DNA of 64,000 bases from UBA8524 sp964215915 (GTDB lineage: Bacteria > Bacteroidota > Bacteroidia > UBA8524), in the NCBI GenBank assembly GCA_964215915.1, contig CAXPEB010000027.1, forward strand, positions 36,995 to 100,994, in the 5' to 3' direction. Of the stretch, positions 43,786 through 52,140 are shown piece by piece; position 1 is the stretch's first letter, and each line of letters starts with the position of its first letter. The position numbers and the translations under genes were made by a program. The notes beneath the pieces are model-generated. The model saw nothing but the letters and a program-made list of their open reading frames with translations, did no database searches and was not told where the DNA came from.

Positions 43786-43799
43786 TTCGCTATCCGATC

Positions 43800-44852
43800 T
43801 TACTTAATGGAGGTAAAATTAATGGAATTCTTTTCGAAATCAAACAGGCGAGACTTCACATCAAACAAGGATCTCCCGGCTTTCAATAACTCATCGAAGT
43901 CGCGGAAATTGAGGGATTGTTGCCCGTCTGAAAGGGCTTCATCCGGGTGTTCATGAACTTCTATCATCAAACCGTTGGCACCCGCTGCCACAGCGGCCAG
44001 GCTCATGGGTTGAACAAGGCTCCTAACCCCGGTTCCCTGACTGGGGTCAGCGATAACGGGTAGATGGGATAGTTGCTTAACGAGGGAAAGGGAGGCCAGA
44101 TCCAGTGTGTTCCGCATTTCTGTCTCAAATGTCCGGATACCCCTTTCACACAGTATCACTTTTTCATTTCCACCAAGAAGTATGTATTCCGCTGCCTGCA
44201 GCCATTCTTCTATCCTCGCACTGAAACCGCGTTTGAGCATAACGGGTTTGTCAACCTTACCAAGCTCGCGTAACAGAGTGTAGTTAAACATGTTACGCGT
44301 GCCTATCTGAATAACATCTGCATGGTCGTAAATCTCCTCTAGCTGACTGAGGTCCATAAGTTCCGTAACGATACGAAGTCCGTATTCGGAAGACACCTTT
44401 TTAAGAAGCCGCAGCCCTTCCAGTTTCATTCCCTGAAAGGCATAGGGGCTGGTGCGGGGTTTATATGCTCCACCCCGCATAAAGCGTATTCCACGTGATT
44501 TCAGGTATTCGGCAATGGTGAAAATCTGATCTTCCGATTCAACCGCACAGGGTCCGGCGATGATACTAACTTCGTCTCCTCCTATTCTCGCCCCTTTGAC
44601 ATCAATAACCGTTGCCTCTTTTTTCCACGCAGATGACGCCAGCTGGTAAGGAGTTCCCGTTTCCATAAACTGAACATCGGAAAGAAGACCGCTGATATTA
44701 GAACGGTGGAACGGATCCAAAGGCGTTTTGGTGATAAAAACGGTTCTGGCCTGGTTGATGGCCATTTTAAATTGTATGCCCTGTGAATGAAGAAACTCGG
44801 AGACCGCCTTACTCTCCTGATTGCTGAGCACCGTGGTGAATGAAATAATCAC
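43800..44852 (-). CDS. aroF: 3-deoxy-7-phosphoheptulonate (DAHP) synthase, AroF type
   Basis: 350 residues starting at GTG (44850-44852), which overlaps the DUF4270 stop by one base. A small ferredoxin-like N-terminal domain (about 1-75) as in the Thermotoga-type enzyme is followed by the TIM barrel: IIAGPCAVESEDQ, RGGAYKPRTSPYAFQG, ELMD, LKRGFS, CERGIRTFET, and VIADPSQGTG. It condenses phosphoenolpyruvate and erythrose-4-phosphate to begin aromatic amino acid synthesis. The N-terminal domain in relatives binds tyrosine for feedback inhibition. There is no fused chorismate mutase. Confidence 0.95.
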   Translation of the reverse strand: MIISFTTVLSNQESKAVSEFLHSQGIQFKMAINQARTVFITKTPLDPFHRSNISGLLSDVQFMETGTPYQLASSAWKKEATVIDVKGARIGGDEVSIIAGPCAVESEDQIFTIAEYLKSRGIRFMRGGAYKPRTSPYAFQGMKLEGLRLLKKVSSEYGLRIVTELMDLSQLEEIYDHADVIQIGTRNMFNYTLLRELGKVDKPVMLKRGFSARIEEWLQAAEYILLGGNEKVILCERGIRTFETEMRNTLDLASLSLVKQLSHLPVIADPSQGTGVRSLVQPMSLAAVAAGANGLMIEVHEHPDEALSDGQQSLNFRDFDELLKAGRSLFDVKSRLFDFEKNSINFTSIK

Positions 44853-46174
44853 TATTTGGTCTTTACAAGTTTGACTACAAATCTCACTCCTTTAGTTGTG
44901 TTTTTCCGGGTATCCAGCAAGAGGTGTGACGCACTTACCGGATTATCCGTGGGAGCAATGACATAAAAGCCGGTATTCCTGTTCAACCCGTTTATCCGGT
45001 AATTGTTCAGAATATCCTGTATCTCCCGGGTAATATGGAATTCATAATAATGGTCCGTGCTGTTCAGGCTCCCTCCATAATAACTGGCATTGAGCAACTG
45101 ATCCGCAACAAAATCATTGGCGCCGGAGCTGTCTCGCTTCAGGAGTAGCGTACGGCTGAAAGCAGGAAAATCATTGTCATTTGCCGTTTCGTCGTAGTAA
45201 AAACGGAACATGGCGTCGCTCACGGCATATACCCCATCATCCAGCAAATCAAAAAGGGTTGGAATATCTATCCGGGTTCGTAAGCCCGCCATACTCTGAA
45301 CGTAGGTTTGATCAAAATTTCCGTCAGCGCTGTTAAGCTGTGTCTGTATATCGATGGCCTGACTGAAGTCATGACGGAACGTGTTCACGGTAACACCCGC
45401 TCCTGCAACCGGAAACAGGTATTTTCCGGTATCGTTGAAATAAACGGCCAAACCCGATTGTGCGGAATTCAGGTTGAGGTAAACAATATTTCCTTCTCCG
45501 CTGGTGCCTATCGGAGCTGCAACACGGATACGCAAGCCATTGAAATACTCCTGAAAAGCGGAATTGGATCCCAGGTTAGTACTGCTGGCATTCGCGATAT
45601 GGTTGACAATATCCTGCCCCATTTTCAGGCGCAGGTGCGGAGCATAGGTGTTCTGCACTCCATTCTCCACCAGTTTTACGGAATCCTGAAGGTTATGGAC
45701 AATACCATTTAGCTGCGACGGGGAAACGGTGGCAAAAGTTCGGTTGGAATAGTAGGAAGAATCACTGCTCAGGTATTCATCAAGCTGAGCCACTTCAAAA
45801 TCCATCGGGGTGGCAAGGTTCCCGTTATACTGATCGGTGCCCGTATAGACGGCCTGCAGAACGATAGAGTCAATGGTGATTCCTGCAGGGAAGGTAAACC
45901 CGGAAGTAGGTAAACCGAAGCTCATAGCCACTCCGGCCTCGTTATACCCGAATTCAGCCGTCTTGGTTGCCCCGAGCAATTGATAGCTCAACCCTTCGGC
46001 CCTTACCGAGTCCATAAGTACGGTGCGGGTTACCAGGGTGAAGGTATCGATTTCGAGAGGGTTAAGCGCTGAGTCCCCTGCGTCCAGGCCTATTGAACCT
46101 GTTTCCTTTTTACAGGCAACGTGGGTGATCAGCACCAGGCCCATCACCCACGTTAAAAATGAGAATTTCTTCAA
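44852..46174 (-). CDS. DUF4270-family lipoprotein
   Basis: 440 residues. Lipoprotein-type signal WVMGLVLITHVACKKE with the cysteine at about residue 21. The mature part matches the DUF4270 pattern of Bacteroidota: LLGATKTAEFGYNEAGVAMSF, FPAGITIDSIVLQAVYTG, then many short strands, ending RNTTKGVRFVVKLVKTK. Function unknown; expected at the outer membrane or surface. It follows the starch-synthase-like gene by 5 bases, an arrangement often kept in this phylum. Confidence 0.88.
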   Translation of the reverse strand: MKKFSFLTWVMGLVLITHVACKKETGSIGLDAGDSALNPLEIDTFTLVTRTVLMDSVRAEGLSYQLLGATKTAEFGYNEAGVAMSFGLPTSGFTFPAGITIDSIVLQAVYTGTDQYNGNLATPMDFEVAQLDEYLSSDSSYYSNRTFATVSPSQLNGIVHNLQDSVKLVENGVQNTYAPHLRLKMGQDIVNHIANASSTNLGSNSAFQEYFNGLRIRVAAPIGTSGEGNIVYLNLNSAQSGLAVYFNDTGKYLFPVAGAGVTVNTFRHDFSQAIDIQTQLNSADGNFDQTYVQSMAGLRTRIDIPTLFDLLDDGVYAVSDAMFRFYYDETANDNDFPAFSRTLLLKRDSSGANDFVADQLLNASYYGGSLNSTDHYYEFHITREIQDILNNYRINGLNRNTGFYVIAPTDNPVSASHLLLDTRKNTTKGVRFVVKLVKTK

Positions 46175-46179
46175 AATAC

Positions 46180-46992
46180 TTAGCTGGATAATAAACTGTC
46201 GTACAGCTGCGCGTACTCGTCGGCGTAGTCATCAACCTTGTGCTGAAGAACCGGCTTTTCAGTAGAGACATTGGCAATGAATTGCTCCACTTCCGGATCA
46301 ATGTTTTCACTGGCTTTAACCACGGCGTCCGCGTGCTGAATAGCTCCTTTGTATAAGTTGCGGCAATCTCCGGCATCGTAAACGGCAAGCTGCCCTTCAT
46401 CGATATTGTTCAGGCAAGCCTTGCGGGCAAAGTCTTCGCCCAGGGTTTCCTCGAACTGGTTCTCAAACACCGAGAATACCACTTTTGCACTTCGGAATAC
46501 CGGCTCATCTTTATACATGGTGCGCAGGTAAATGGGGATGAGGCTGGTCATCCATCCCTGGCAATGTATAATATCAGGAGCCCATCCGAGTTTCTTTACG
46601 GTTTCCAAAGCGCCTTTACAGAAAAAGATGGTGCGCTCGTCGTTGTCCGGAAAGAAGTTGTTCTTTTCGTCGGTATAGACAAACTTGCGGTGAAAATAGT
46701 CTTCGTTGTCCAGGAAATAGACCTGCATTTTTGCATCCGGAAGGGAAGCCACTTTGATGACGAGCGGATTGTCATTGTCATCTATAGTGATATTGATCCC
46801 GGAAAGCCTTACCACTTCATGAAGCCGGTTTCGCCTTTCATTGATCACGCCGAAACGCGGAACCAGAATCCGGATCTCATTATCTTTTTCCTGAATGGCC
46901 TGTGGTAATTGTCTTGCAATTTCAGCAACTGAAGAACCTTGTAAGAAAGGGTTCATTTCGGAAGAAATGAAAAGAACCTTTTTTCTACTCAT
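46180..46992 (-). CDS. Starch/glycogen synthase-like protein (GT5 N-terminal domain only)
   Basis: 270 residues from ATG at 46990-46992; the longer frame overlaps panC. It opens KKVLFISSEMNPFLQGSSVAEIARQLP, like the ADP-glucose-binding start of glycogen synthase, and continues IRILVPRFGVINERRN and WAPDIIHCQGWMTSLIPIYL. The C-terminal half of a true GT5 enzyme (the second Rossmann domain) is missing, and the expected KxGG appears as LQGSS. It may not be a functional synthase; such short proteins are widespread in Bacteroidota. It has its own exact TAACTTTG box and is divergent from panC. Confidence 0.85.
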   Translation of the reverse strand: MSRKKVLFISSEMNPFLQGSSVAEIARQLPQAIQEKDNEIRILVPRFGVINERRNRLHEVVRLSGINITIDDNDNPLVIKVASLPDAKMQVYFLDNEDYFHRKFVYTDEKNNFFPDNDERTIFFCKGALETVKKLGWAPDIIHCQGWMTSLIPIYLRTMYKDEPVFRSAKVVFSVFENQFEETLGEDFARKACLNNIDEGQLAVYDAGDCRNLYKGAIQHADAVVKASENIDPEVEQFIANVSTEKPVLQHKVDDYADEYAQLYDSLLSS

Positions 46993-47012
46993 ATGCGGAA
47001 AATTTGGGTATG

Positions 47013-47020
47013 CAAAGTTA
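47013..47020 (-). promoter_or_regulatory. -7 promoter box of the starch-synthase-like gene
   Basis: TAACTTTG on the minus strand, an exact TAnnTTTG match 20 bases before the ATG. Nineteen bases away on the plus strand, CAACTTTG (47032-47039) is the likely panC box with one mismatch. Confidence 0.6.
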
Positions 47021-47060
47021 CTAAAAAACTTCAACTTTGCCAAGATTTCCCAAGTACTGC

Positions 47061-47903
47061 ATGTGGCTATTCCATCGATCTGACGAACTTCACGCACATC
47101 TTGACAAATACCGGCAAGCCGGAAAGAGCATTGGCTTTTTCCCCACTATGGGAGCGCTGCACCAAGGCCACCTATCCTTATTAAAGGCTGCAAAAAAACA
47201 CTGCGACATTGTCGTTTGCAGCATTTTCGTGAACCCCACACAGTTCAATAACCCGAACGACCTGGCGCATTATCCGCGCACTCCTGAAAAAGACACCCTG
47301 CTGTTGGAAAATGCCGGCAACGATGTGCTTTTCCTGCCACAGGAAGAAGACCTGTACGGGAAAGAACAACCCCTGAAAATCGATCTGGGAGACCTGGCGG
47401 TACATTTCGAAGGCTCCTCCCGGCCGGGCCATTTTCAGGGTGTTGCCCGTGTAGTGCGTTTGCTGTTTGATGCGGTTCAACCCGACCAGGCCTTTTTCGG
47501 GTTAAAGGATTATCAACAATGCCGCGTGGTGGCAGAGCTTGTTAAACAATTACATCTACCCGTTCGCCTGCACTTTGTGGCCACGGAACGGGAACCTGAC
47601 GGACTGGCGATGAGCTCTAGGAACCAGAGGCTCACACCCCGGCAAAGGCAGGAGGCCCCTGTCATCCATAAAACACTGGAATTCGTAAAAGAGGCTTATC
47701 CCCCGGAAGACCTGACCTTGTTGGTTGAAAAGGCCATCGAACGAATCAATGCCAGCCCGGAACTCCGGGTTGACTATTTTCAAATCGCCGATGCGGAAAA
47801 CCTGCTTCCCCTCACACGGCCAGACGGGACAAAAAAGGCGGTAGCCCTGACTGCCGTTTACGCAGGAGAGGTCAGACTGATCGACAATCTGGAACTAAAT
47901 TGA
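47061..47903 (+). CDS. panC: Pantothenate synthetase
   Basis: 280 residues from ATG at 47061; a TTG at 47037 would add 8 residues upstream of any family sequence and lies on the promoter box. The HIGH-type motif is in FPTMGALHQGHLSLL (about 30-44), and VNPTQFNNPNDLAHYPRT, FFGLKDYQQCRVV and AMSSRNQRLTP complete the family pattern. It joins pantoate and beta-alanine with ATP in coenzyme A synthesis. The usual Bacteroidota partner panD is not next to it. Confidence 0.96.
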   Translation: MWLFHRSDELHAHLDKYRQAGKSIGFFPTMGALHQGHLSLLKAAKKHCDIVVCSIFVNPTQFNNPNDLAHYPRTPEKDTLLLENAGNDVLFLPQEEDLYGKEQPLKIDLGDLAVHFEGSSRPGHFQGVARVVRLLFDAVQPDQAFFGLKDYQQCRVVAELVKQLHLPVRLHFVATEREPDGLAMSSRNQRLTPRQRQEAPVIHKTLEFVKEAYPPEDLTLLVEKAIERINASPELRVDYFQIADAENLLPLTRPDGTKKAVALTAVYAGEVRLIDNLELN

Positions 47904-47904
47904 T

Positions 47905-47912
47905 TACCTTTG
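47905..47912 (+). promoter_or_regulatory. -7 promoter box of the LUD-domain gene
   Basis: TACCTTTG, an exact TAnnTTTG match that begins one base after the panC stop and ends 15 bases before the ATG at 47928. Confidence 0.5.
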
Positions 47913-47927
47913 ACTGCAGCCGATTCC

Positions 47928-49019
47928 ATGCCTTCCTCTGCAGAAAATAACACCGGTAGAAATTCCCTGGCATTCGACTGGGACGTGGCCAGGAAAAGAG
48001 CCTTCCATACACGAAGCAAGGCCATAGAGCACCTGGACAAACACCTGATCGATTTCGAAACGCATTTTACCCGGCATAACGGGAAAATCATCTGGTCTTC
48101 CTCCCCGCAGTACGGACGGCAGGACCTTCTAAACCAGCTCAAGGGCCAACGCGTCTATACCTACCACCATCCGCTATTGACCGAACTGGGCTTACAGGAA
48201 GAGTCGGGTTGGGTGTATACCGACATTCAAAAGGCCAATTTTGATGCTGACTTCACTGCCCTGGTATTCCCGCAGTTTTATATCAGCGAAAACGGTGGCT
48301 TTGCACTTGCCTCCTACGATACACAAACCGATCGTCTTCTGGCACTTTGTAAAAAACTGGTTCTCGTATTCGGGATTGAGCAGGTTTGCCCGACCATGAA
48401 CGAAGCGGAAAACCTATTGGTATTGCTTGGCGAAAGCAGCGAAACCAAAAGGGAGTTCTCCTCGGTGCACTTCAGCTTCGGAAACCGTCAGTTTCGTGAG
48501 AAAACAGGCCCAACGGAAACACATGCCCTGATGATCGACAACGGCCGAAGCCGGATACTTGGAGAGGTTCCTCAAAGGCAATCCCTGTACTGCATCCATT
48601 GTGGAGCCTGTGCCCGGGCAAGCAATTTCAGTGAAAAGCCCCATGAAACGGTGATCGACTGCATCAAGGCTCCCTATGTTGAAGGGGACAAAGCTTTTGA
48701 AAGAAGCTTCTTCTGGCCGATGAGCGGAAGGGCAACCGCAGTTTGTCCGGTAGGTATCGATCTAAAGACGCTGATGCTGGAAAACCGTCATGCCGCTATT
48801 GTTAAAAAGCTTGACGGAAAAGGAGATGCCTTGGCCTGGAAGGCCTGGAAGACTGCTATGCTTAGCAGAAAATGGATGAACCAGCGCAGCGGGATGAAAA
48901 ATTTCACGCTGAAAAGTTTTTTTAAAAAACAATGGGGCGAAAACCGCGAGTTTCCCAAACCGGCAGACCGTTCGTTTAACGAATGGTGGGTTCAGGAACG
49001 CGGAAGAGGTGAAATTTAA
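47928..49019 (+). CDS. LUD-domain iron-sulfur protein, LutB-like but short
   Basis: 363 residues from ATG at 47928 (a TTG at 47910 overlaps the promoter box). It opens with a LUD-type domain (about 40-210; PTMNEAENLLVLLGESSE resembles LutB/LutC). One 4Fe-4S motif set follows: YCIHCGACARASNF, then AVCPVGIDLKTLM. LutB of the lactate-oxidising LutABC complex is about 470 residues with two clusters and a long C-terminus, so this is a shortened relative. No lutA or lutC is nearby, so a role in lactate oxidation is doubtful. Confidence 0.72.
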   Translation: MPSSAENNTGRNSLAFDWDVARKRAFHTRSKAIEHLDKHLIDFETHFTRHNGKIIWSSSPQYGRQDLLNQLKGQRVYTYHHPLLTELGLQEESGWVYTDIQKANFDADFTALVFPQFYISENGGFALASYDTQTDRLLALCKKLVLVFGIEQVCPTMNEAENLLVLLGESSETKREFSSVHFSFGNRQFREKTGPTETHALMIDNGRSRILGEVPQRQSLYCIHCGACARASNFSEKPHETVIDCIKAPYVEGDKAFERSFFWPMSGRATAVCPVGIDLKTLMLENRHAAIVKKLDGKGDALAWKAWKTAMLSRKWMNQRSGMKNFTLKSFFKKQWGENREFPKPADRSFNEWWVQERGRGEI

Positions 49020-49064
49020 CGAAGGGCTAAATCAGATTCGTTTCAATCTTATTTACTTTGCAGC

Positions 49065-50060
49065 GTGTTAAAGCATCTGGTATGGATTTTCCTGTTCTGC
49101 GGAGGGTATTTGAACGCTCAGATACTGCCTTCATTCGGTAACTCCAGAACGGGAACGGCAGGCATGCAGTTTCTAAAGATCATGCCCGACGCCCGGGGAA
49201 ACAGTTTGGCAGGCAGCTACACAGCAGTAGCAGATGATGCACTCAGCATGCTTTGGAACCCTGCCGGCATTGCCCAGATAAGTAAAGAAAGGTTACACTT
49301 GCAATTTGCACAGACCCGCTATTTCGCGGGGATCAATATAAGCGCTGCAGGCGCCGTATTCCGCCCCCGTCAGCACAGTTTCTGGGCTGTTTATACGCAG
49401 GTGATGAGCACCCCTGACATGGAAGAAACCACCGAATTCCAGCCCGAAGGAACCGGCAGAACATTCCGCAGCCAGTCTACCCTTGCAGGTTTTACCTTTG
49501 CACGGGAGCTGACCCGCTCTTTTTCCTTCGGCGTAAATACCAAGCTGGCCCGGGAAACGTATGGCGATGTTTCCGTAACCAATGTGCTGTTCGATCTTGG
49601 GTTGCGCTATAATGTAGATGTAAAGAACATTCGTTTTGCCGTTACTCTTAGCAATTTCGGGGTGAATGTGAAACCCAGCGGCGAGGTAACCCGACTGCAT
49701 TATAACGGAGAAGAAACGGTTACCGATTTCGAGCAGGTTTCTGTTCCGGCAGTTTTCCGTATCGGGGCGGCATTTGATCCGATCGATAAAGAAAACCATC
49801 ACCTTTGTATCAGCGGACAGCTTAACCACCCTACGGATAATAATGAAACCGTTGCCCTTGGAGCCGAATACACCCTAAGGAAGGTGCTGTTCGTACGGAC
49901 CGGATACGAATTCGGGTCCGATGTTCCGGGTTTTCCTCCTTTGGGAATGGGCATCAAACTGCAGCGGAAATTCGGATCCCTGCGTATCGATTATGGCTTT
50001 ACGCATAAACAAAGGCTCGGACAGATACACCGGGTAGGAATAGGAGTAGCTTTCTTATGA
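49065..50060 (+). CDS. PorV/PorQ-family outer-membrane protein
   Basis: 331 residues from GTG at 49065; no in-frame ATG precedes the signal peptide (LVWIFLFCGGYLNAQ). The family start is clear: GTAGMQFLKIMPDARGNSLAGSYTAVADDALSMLWNPAGIAQ. Barrel strands follow to the last residues (GQIHRVGIGVAFL), as in FadL-like 14-stranded barrels. PorV and PorQ shuttle or accept T9SS cargo at the outer membrane. Whether this is PorV itself or a paralogue cannot be told. It overlaps the next gene as ATGA. Confidence 0.85.
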   Translation: MLKHLVWIFLFCGGYLNAQILPSFGNSRTGTAGMQFLKIMPDARGNSLAGSYTAVADDALSMLWNPAGIAQISKERLHLQFAQTRYFAGINISAAGAVFRPRQHSFWAVYTQVMSTPDMEETTEFQPEGTGRTFRSQSTLAGFTFARELTRSFSFGVNTKLARETYGDVSVTNVLFDLGLRYNVDVKNIRFAVTLSNFGVNVKPSGEVTRLHYNGEETVTDFEQVSVPAVFRIGAAFDPIDKENHHLCISGQLNHPTDNNETVALGAEYTLRKVLFVRTGYEFGSDVPGFPPLGMGIKLQRKFGSLRIDYGFTHKQRLGQIHRVGIGVAFL

Positions 50061-51277
50061 AAAAGTTGATTCTCGCCAGTCTCTTGCTGCCCCTGGTCTT
50101 CGGGTCCTGCAAAAAATTCTTCGGGTCCAAGGATGACCCCACTTTGGATGAGATCTTTATCCAGGGGAAAATTGATCCTAACCTGATTCCCGCCGGGGTG
50201 GGCTATGTACCTATTCAGCCTTTTTTCACTGGCTTCTCCAACCCGGTAGATATCTGCGCCGGATATGATGAGATGCTGTATGTTGTGGATGATGTCGGGG
50301 TGCATGTCCTGGACCAGGCCGGACGTCGCTTCCGTACCATACCGATACCCGGAGCGCAAGAAGTCGTTCAGGACAGAAGACTGCATACTTATGTTTCCGG
50401 AAGGATAAACCTCAATATCGGGGGTAATGACTATAATGTTGCCGCCGTCTATCACCTGTCCAATACGGCAACGGCTGACGGGCCGTATTTTATCGATACC
50501 CTTATTCAACCCTTCTGCGATGCCAGTCGGGAATTCACCTCTTTCCGCGGAAACCCCGATGAACGGGTGCAATTCAACGGACTGACAATTCTCCACGACA
50601 ATACGCTGATGATCGGGCGGACAGGCCCTACCAATTCCCAGAATTCTGTGGTATTCCCTGACAATACGGTTCTATTCTTTGATCAGGACGGGGTGAATAC
50701 AGGTAACAGCAACGGGCTGATCTCCAACAGCGCCAGTATCAAATCAAGCTATAAGATCCAGGGGCTGTGCGGGTACGCAGGGCCTCCGCAACGGGTTTTC
50801 GGAATCAGCAACAGCCGCGATTTCTTCCTGGCCCAATACGATTCCCTGAATCCGGTGGAGTTTGCCTGTATCGGAATTGCATATCAATATGATCCTGATC
50901 TCGGTGTACGCTATGACGGAAAACCGTCCTTTCTGAATTACGATACCAGCAAGGCAGACCGGTTCCTATATGAATCTTACCGTTTCGGAAGGATCACCGA
51001 CCTGTGCATGGCGGCCGACGCAACACAATACCTATTTGTTACGGATAGCGATAAAGACAGCCTCTTTCAGTTTACCAACGAGGGTTTTGAGGGCGTCACT
51101 CCTCCGGCCAATTTCCCGGCAGACAAGTTCATCATCACCTCTTTCGGAGGAGAGGGCAGCAGCCTGTTCCAGTTCCGCGACCCAAGCGGGGTGTGTTATC
51201 TGAAGCGTATTGTTTATGTGGCTGACAAAGGCAACGGAAGAATTTGCCGTTATATCCTGAGTACCGATATCGAATAA
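50057..51277 (+). CDS. Lipoprotein with NHL-like beta-propeller
   Basis: 406 residues. The signal KLILASLLLPLVFGSC has its cysteine at residue 18. Repeats follow of the NHL type (VDICAGYDEMLYVVDDVGVHVLDQAG, DLCMAADATQYLFVTDSDKDSLFQF, SGVCYLKRIVYVADKGNGRICRY) with a typical blade length of about 45-60 residues. It is probably held at the outer membrane. ATGA overlap with the PorV/PorQ-like gene suggests a shared function. No catalytic motif seen. Confidence 0.78.
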   Translation: MKKLILASLLLPLVFGSCKKFFGSKDDPTLDEIFIQGKIDPNLIPAGVGYVPIQPFFTGFSNPVDICAGYDEMLYVVDDVGVHVLDQAGRRFRTIPIPGAQEVVQDRRLHTYVSGRINLNIGGNDYNVAAVYHLSNTATADGPYFIDTLIQPFCDASREFTSFRGNPDERVQFNGLTILHDNTLMIGRTGPTNSQNSVVFPDNTVLFFDQDGVNTGNSNGLISNSASIKSSYKIQGLCGYAGPPQRVFGISNSRDFFLAQYDSLNPVEFACIGIAYQYDPDLGVRYDGKPSFLNYDTSKADRFLYESYRFGRITDLCMAADATQYLFVTDSDKDSLFQFTNEGFEGVTPPANFPADKFIITSFGGEGSSLFQFRDPSGVCYLKRIVYVADKGNGRICRYILSTDIE

Positions 51278-51304
51278 AAAAAGGGGCCGGAATTCCCGGA
51301 CCCC
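51276..51304 (-). terminator. Leftward terminator 2, overlapping the end of the lipoprotein gene
   Basis: On the minus strand GGGG-T-CCGG (51304-51296) pairs with CCGG-CCCC (51290-51283) and is followed by seven T (51282-51276), overlapping the TAA of the rightward gene. The T run is only on the minus strand, so it ends leftward transcripts. No recognisable leftward gene lies upstream. Confidence 0.6.
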
Positions 51305-51484
51305 TCTCATGTGATATAAACCAAAAGCGGAGAAGAGCCCATCAAATTGCCAAGATTAAGAAACCAACTCCTTCTCTGCTGGTTCAAACCTAATTCACCC
51401 TTCCTGGTACTGCATCATACTAATCTGTACTTGCTTATTTAAGTATGGAAAGGGAGCGCTTTCCCTCTTCTATAAACCATACAC

Positions 51485-51513
51485 AAAAAGAAGGGGCCCG
51501 GAAACCGGACCCC
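51485..51513 (-). terminator. Leftward terminator 1, closely similar to terminator 2
   Basis: On the minus strand GGGGTCCGG (51513-51505) pairs with CCGGGCCCC (51501-51493) around TTT, with one G-U pair, then TTCTTTTT. Upstream of both hairpins (minus strand) is a similar GGTTyATA element and CATG. Confidence 0.6.
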
Positions 51514-51590
51514 CATGGTTATGAACCGAACCACTATTTGCTTTCTGGATCTTTAGTGAAGGAGGCATTGATATCCGTTTGCCTTCCACA
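51490..51590 (-). ncRNA. Candidate leftward small RNA of about 100 nt between a promoter box and terminator 1
   Basis: The 51278-51700 stretch holds no convincing gene. On the minus strand an exact TAnnTTTG box (TACATTTG, 51602-51595) lies about 85 bases before terminator 1, which outlines a short transcript. The sequence between contains an open frame of 32 codons starting at MPPSLKIQKA that reads through the hairpin and is not convincing. No Rfam family is recognised. Confidence 0.3.
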
Positions 51591-51594
51591 GAAG

Positions 51595-51602
51595 CAAATG
51601 TA
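51595..51602 (-). promoter_or_regulatory. -7 promoter box of the candidate small RNA
   Basis: TACATTTG on the minus strand, an exact TAnnTTTG match with no protein start codon close downstream. Confidence 0.4.
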
Positions 51603-51700
51603 CACGTTGTTTTACATTATTATACGCGTTTAAGCTGGCTCGAGAAAATTTTACAGAAATCTGACAAACAGCATCCGGAAACCCTATACCTATACCAAAT

Positions 51701-52051
51701 CTACCAAATCTTCCACCAGGGGTCCTTTTTCAACCCAATAAATACGCCTTCTTCCGTTTCCCGGATAGGATAAGTATCCACATAATCGCCTTGCCCGGGC
51801 GCTCCCCTTCCCGTTTCCATATCATACTTAAAACGATGCACCGGGCACACCACATGATTTCCGTCGCACCAACCCTCGCCCAGCCAGGCACCGGCATGCG
51901 GACAACGGTTATTTAGAGCAAAATAGCCTTTATCCGTACGTGCCAGGCAAAAGCGCTTGTCATCAATATTGATCACGCGAACACTTCCCCGTTGTTGCGG
52001 TTCGGGGCCGTGAGCGGAAAAATCGTAGATCTTGATCCAGTTCAAAGCCAT
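51701..52051 (-). CDS. Rieske [2Fe-2S] ferredoxin-type protein
   Basis: 116 residues from ATG at 52049-52051; the longer frame to 52123 has a basic, cysteine-containing extension that overlaps the pgk promoter. The two cluster-binding boxes are complete: CPHAGAWLGEG (Cys, His; about 48-58) and CPVHRFKYDMETG (about 67-79). The length and lack of a membrane anchor fit a soluble Rieske ferredoxin like the small subunit partners of oxygenases or nitrite reductase. It is alone, divergent from pgk, so its partner is unknown. Confidence 0.9.
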   Translation of the reverse strand: MALNWIKIYDFSAHGPEPQQRGSVRVINIDDKRFCLARTDKGYFALNNRCPHAGAWLGEGWCDGNHVVCPVHRFKYDMETGRGAPGQGDYVDTYPIRETEEGVFIGLKKDPWWKIW

Positions 52052-52128
52052 CCCGCGCAAGTTACACATGCCCGAAGGCCTTTGGCAGTACAGTGCCCTC
52101 TTTTTCGCATCAATTTGCGGCAATGGCT

Positions 52129-52136
52129 TAATTTCG
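52129..52136 (+). promoter_or_regulatory. -7 promoter box of pgk
   Basis: TAATTTCG differs from TAnnTTTG at one position. It ends 4 bases before the pgk ATG, so the transcript would be leaderless or nearly so. Confidence 0.4.
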
Positions 52137-52140
52137 CGGC

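Noticed and set aside
43786..43800. glmS ribozyme upstream of glmS
   Set aside because: Only 14 bases separate glmS from the previous gene, far too short for the ribozyme.
51445..51633. 62-residue open frame MERERFPSSINHT in the 420-bp gap
   Set aside because: It runs through terminator 1 and the minus-strand promoter box, lacks a ribosome site and has no recognisable features.
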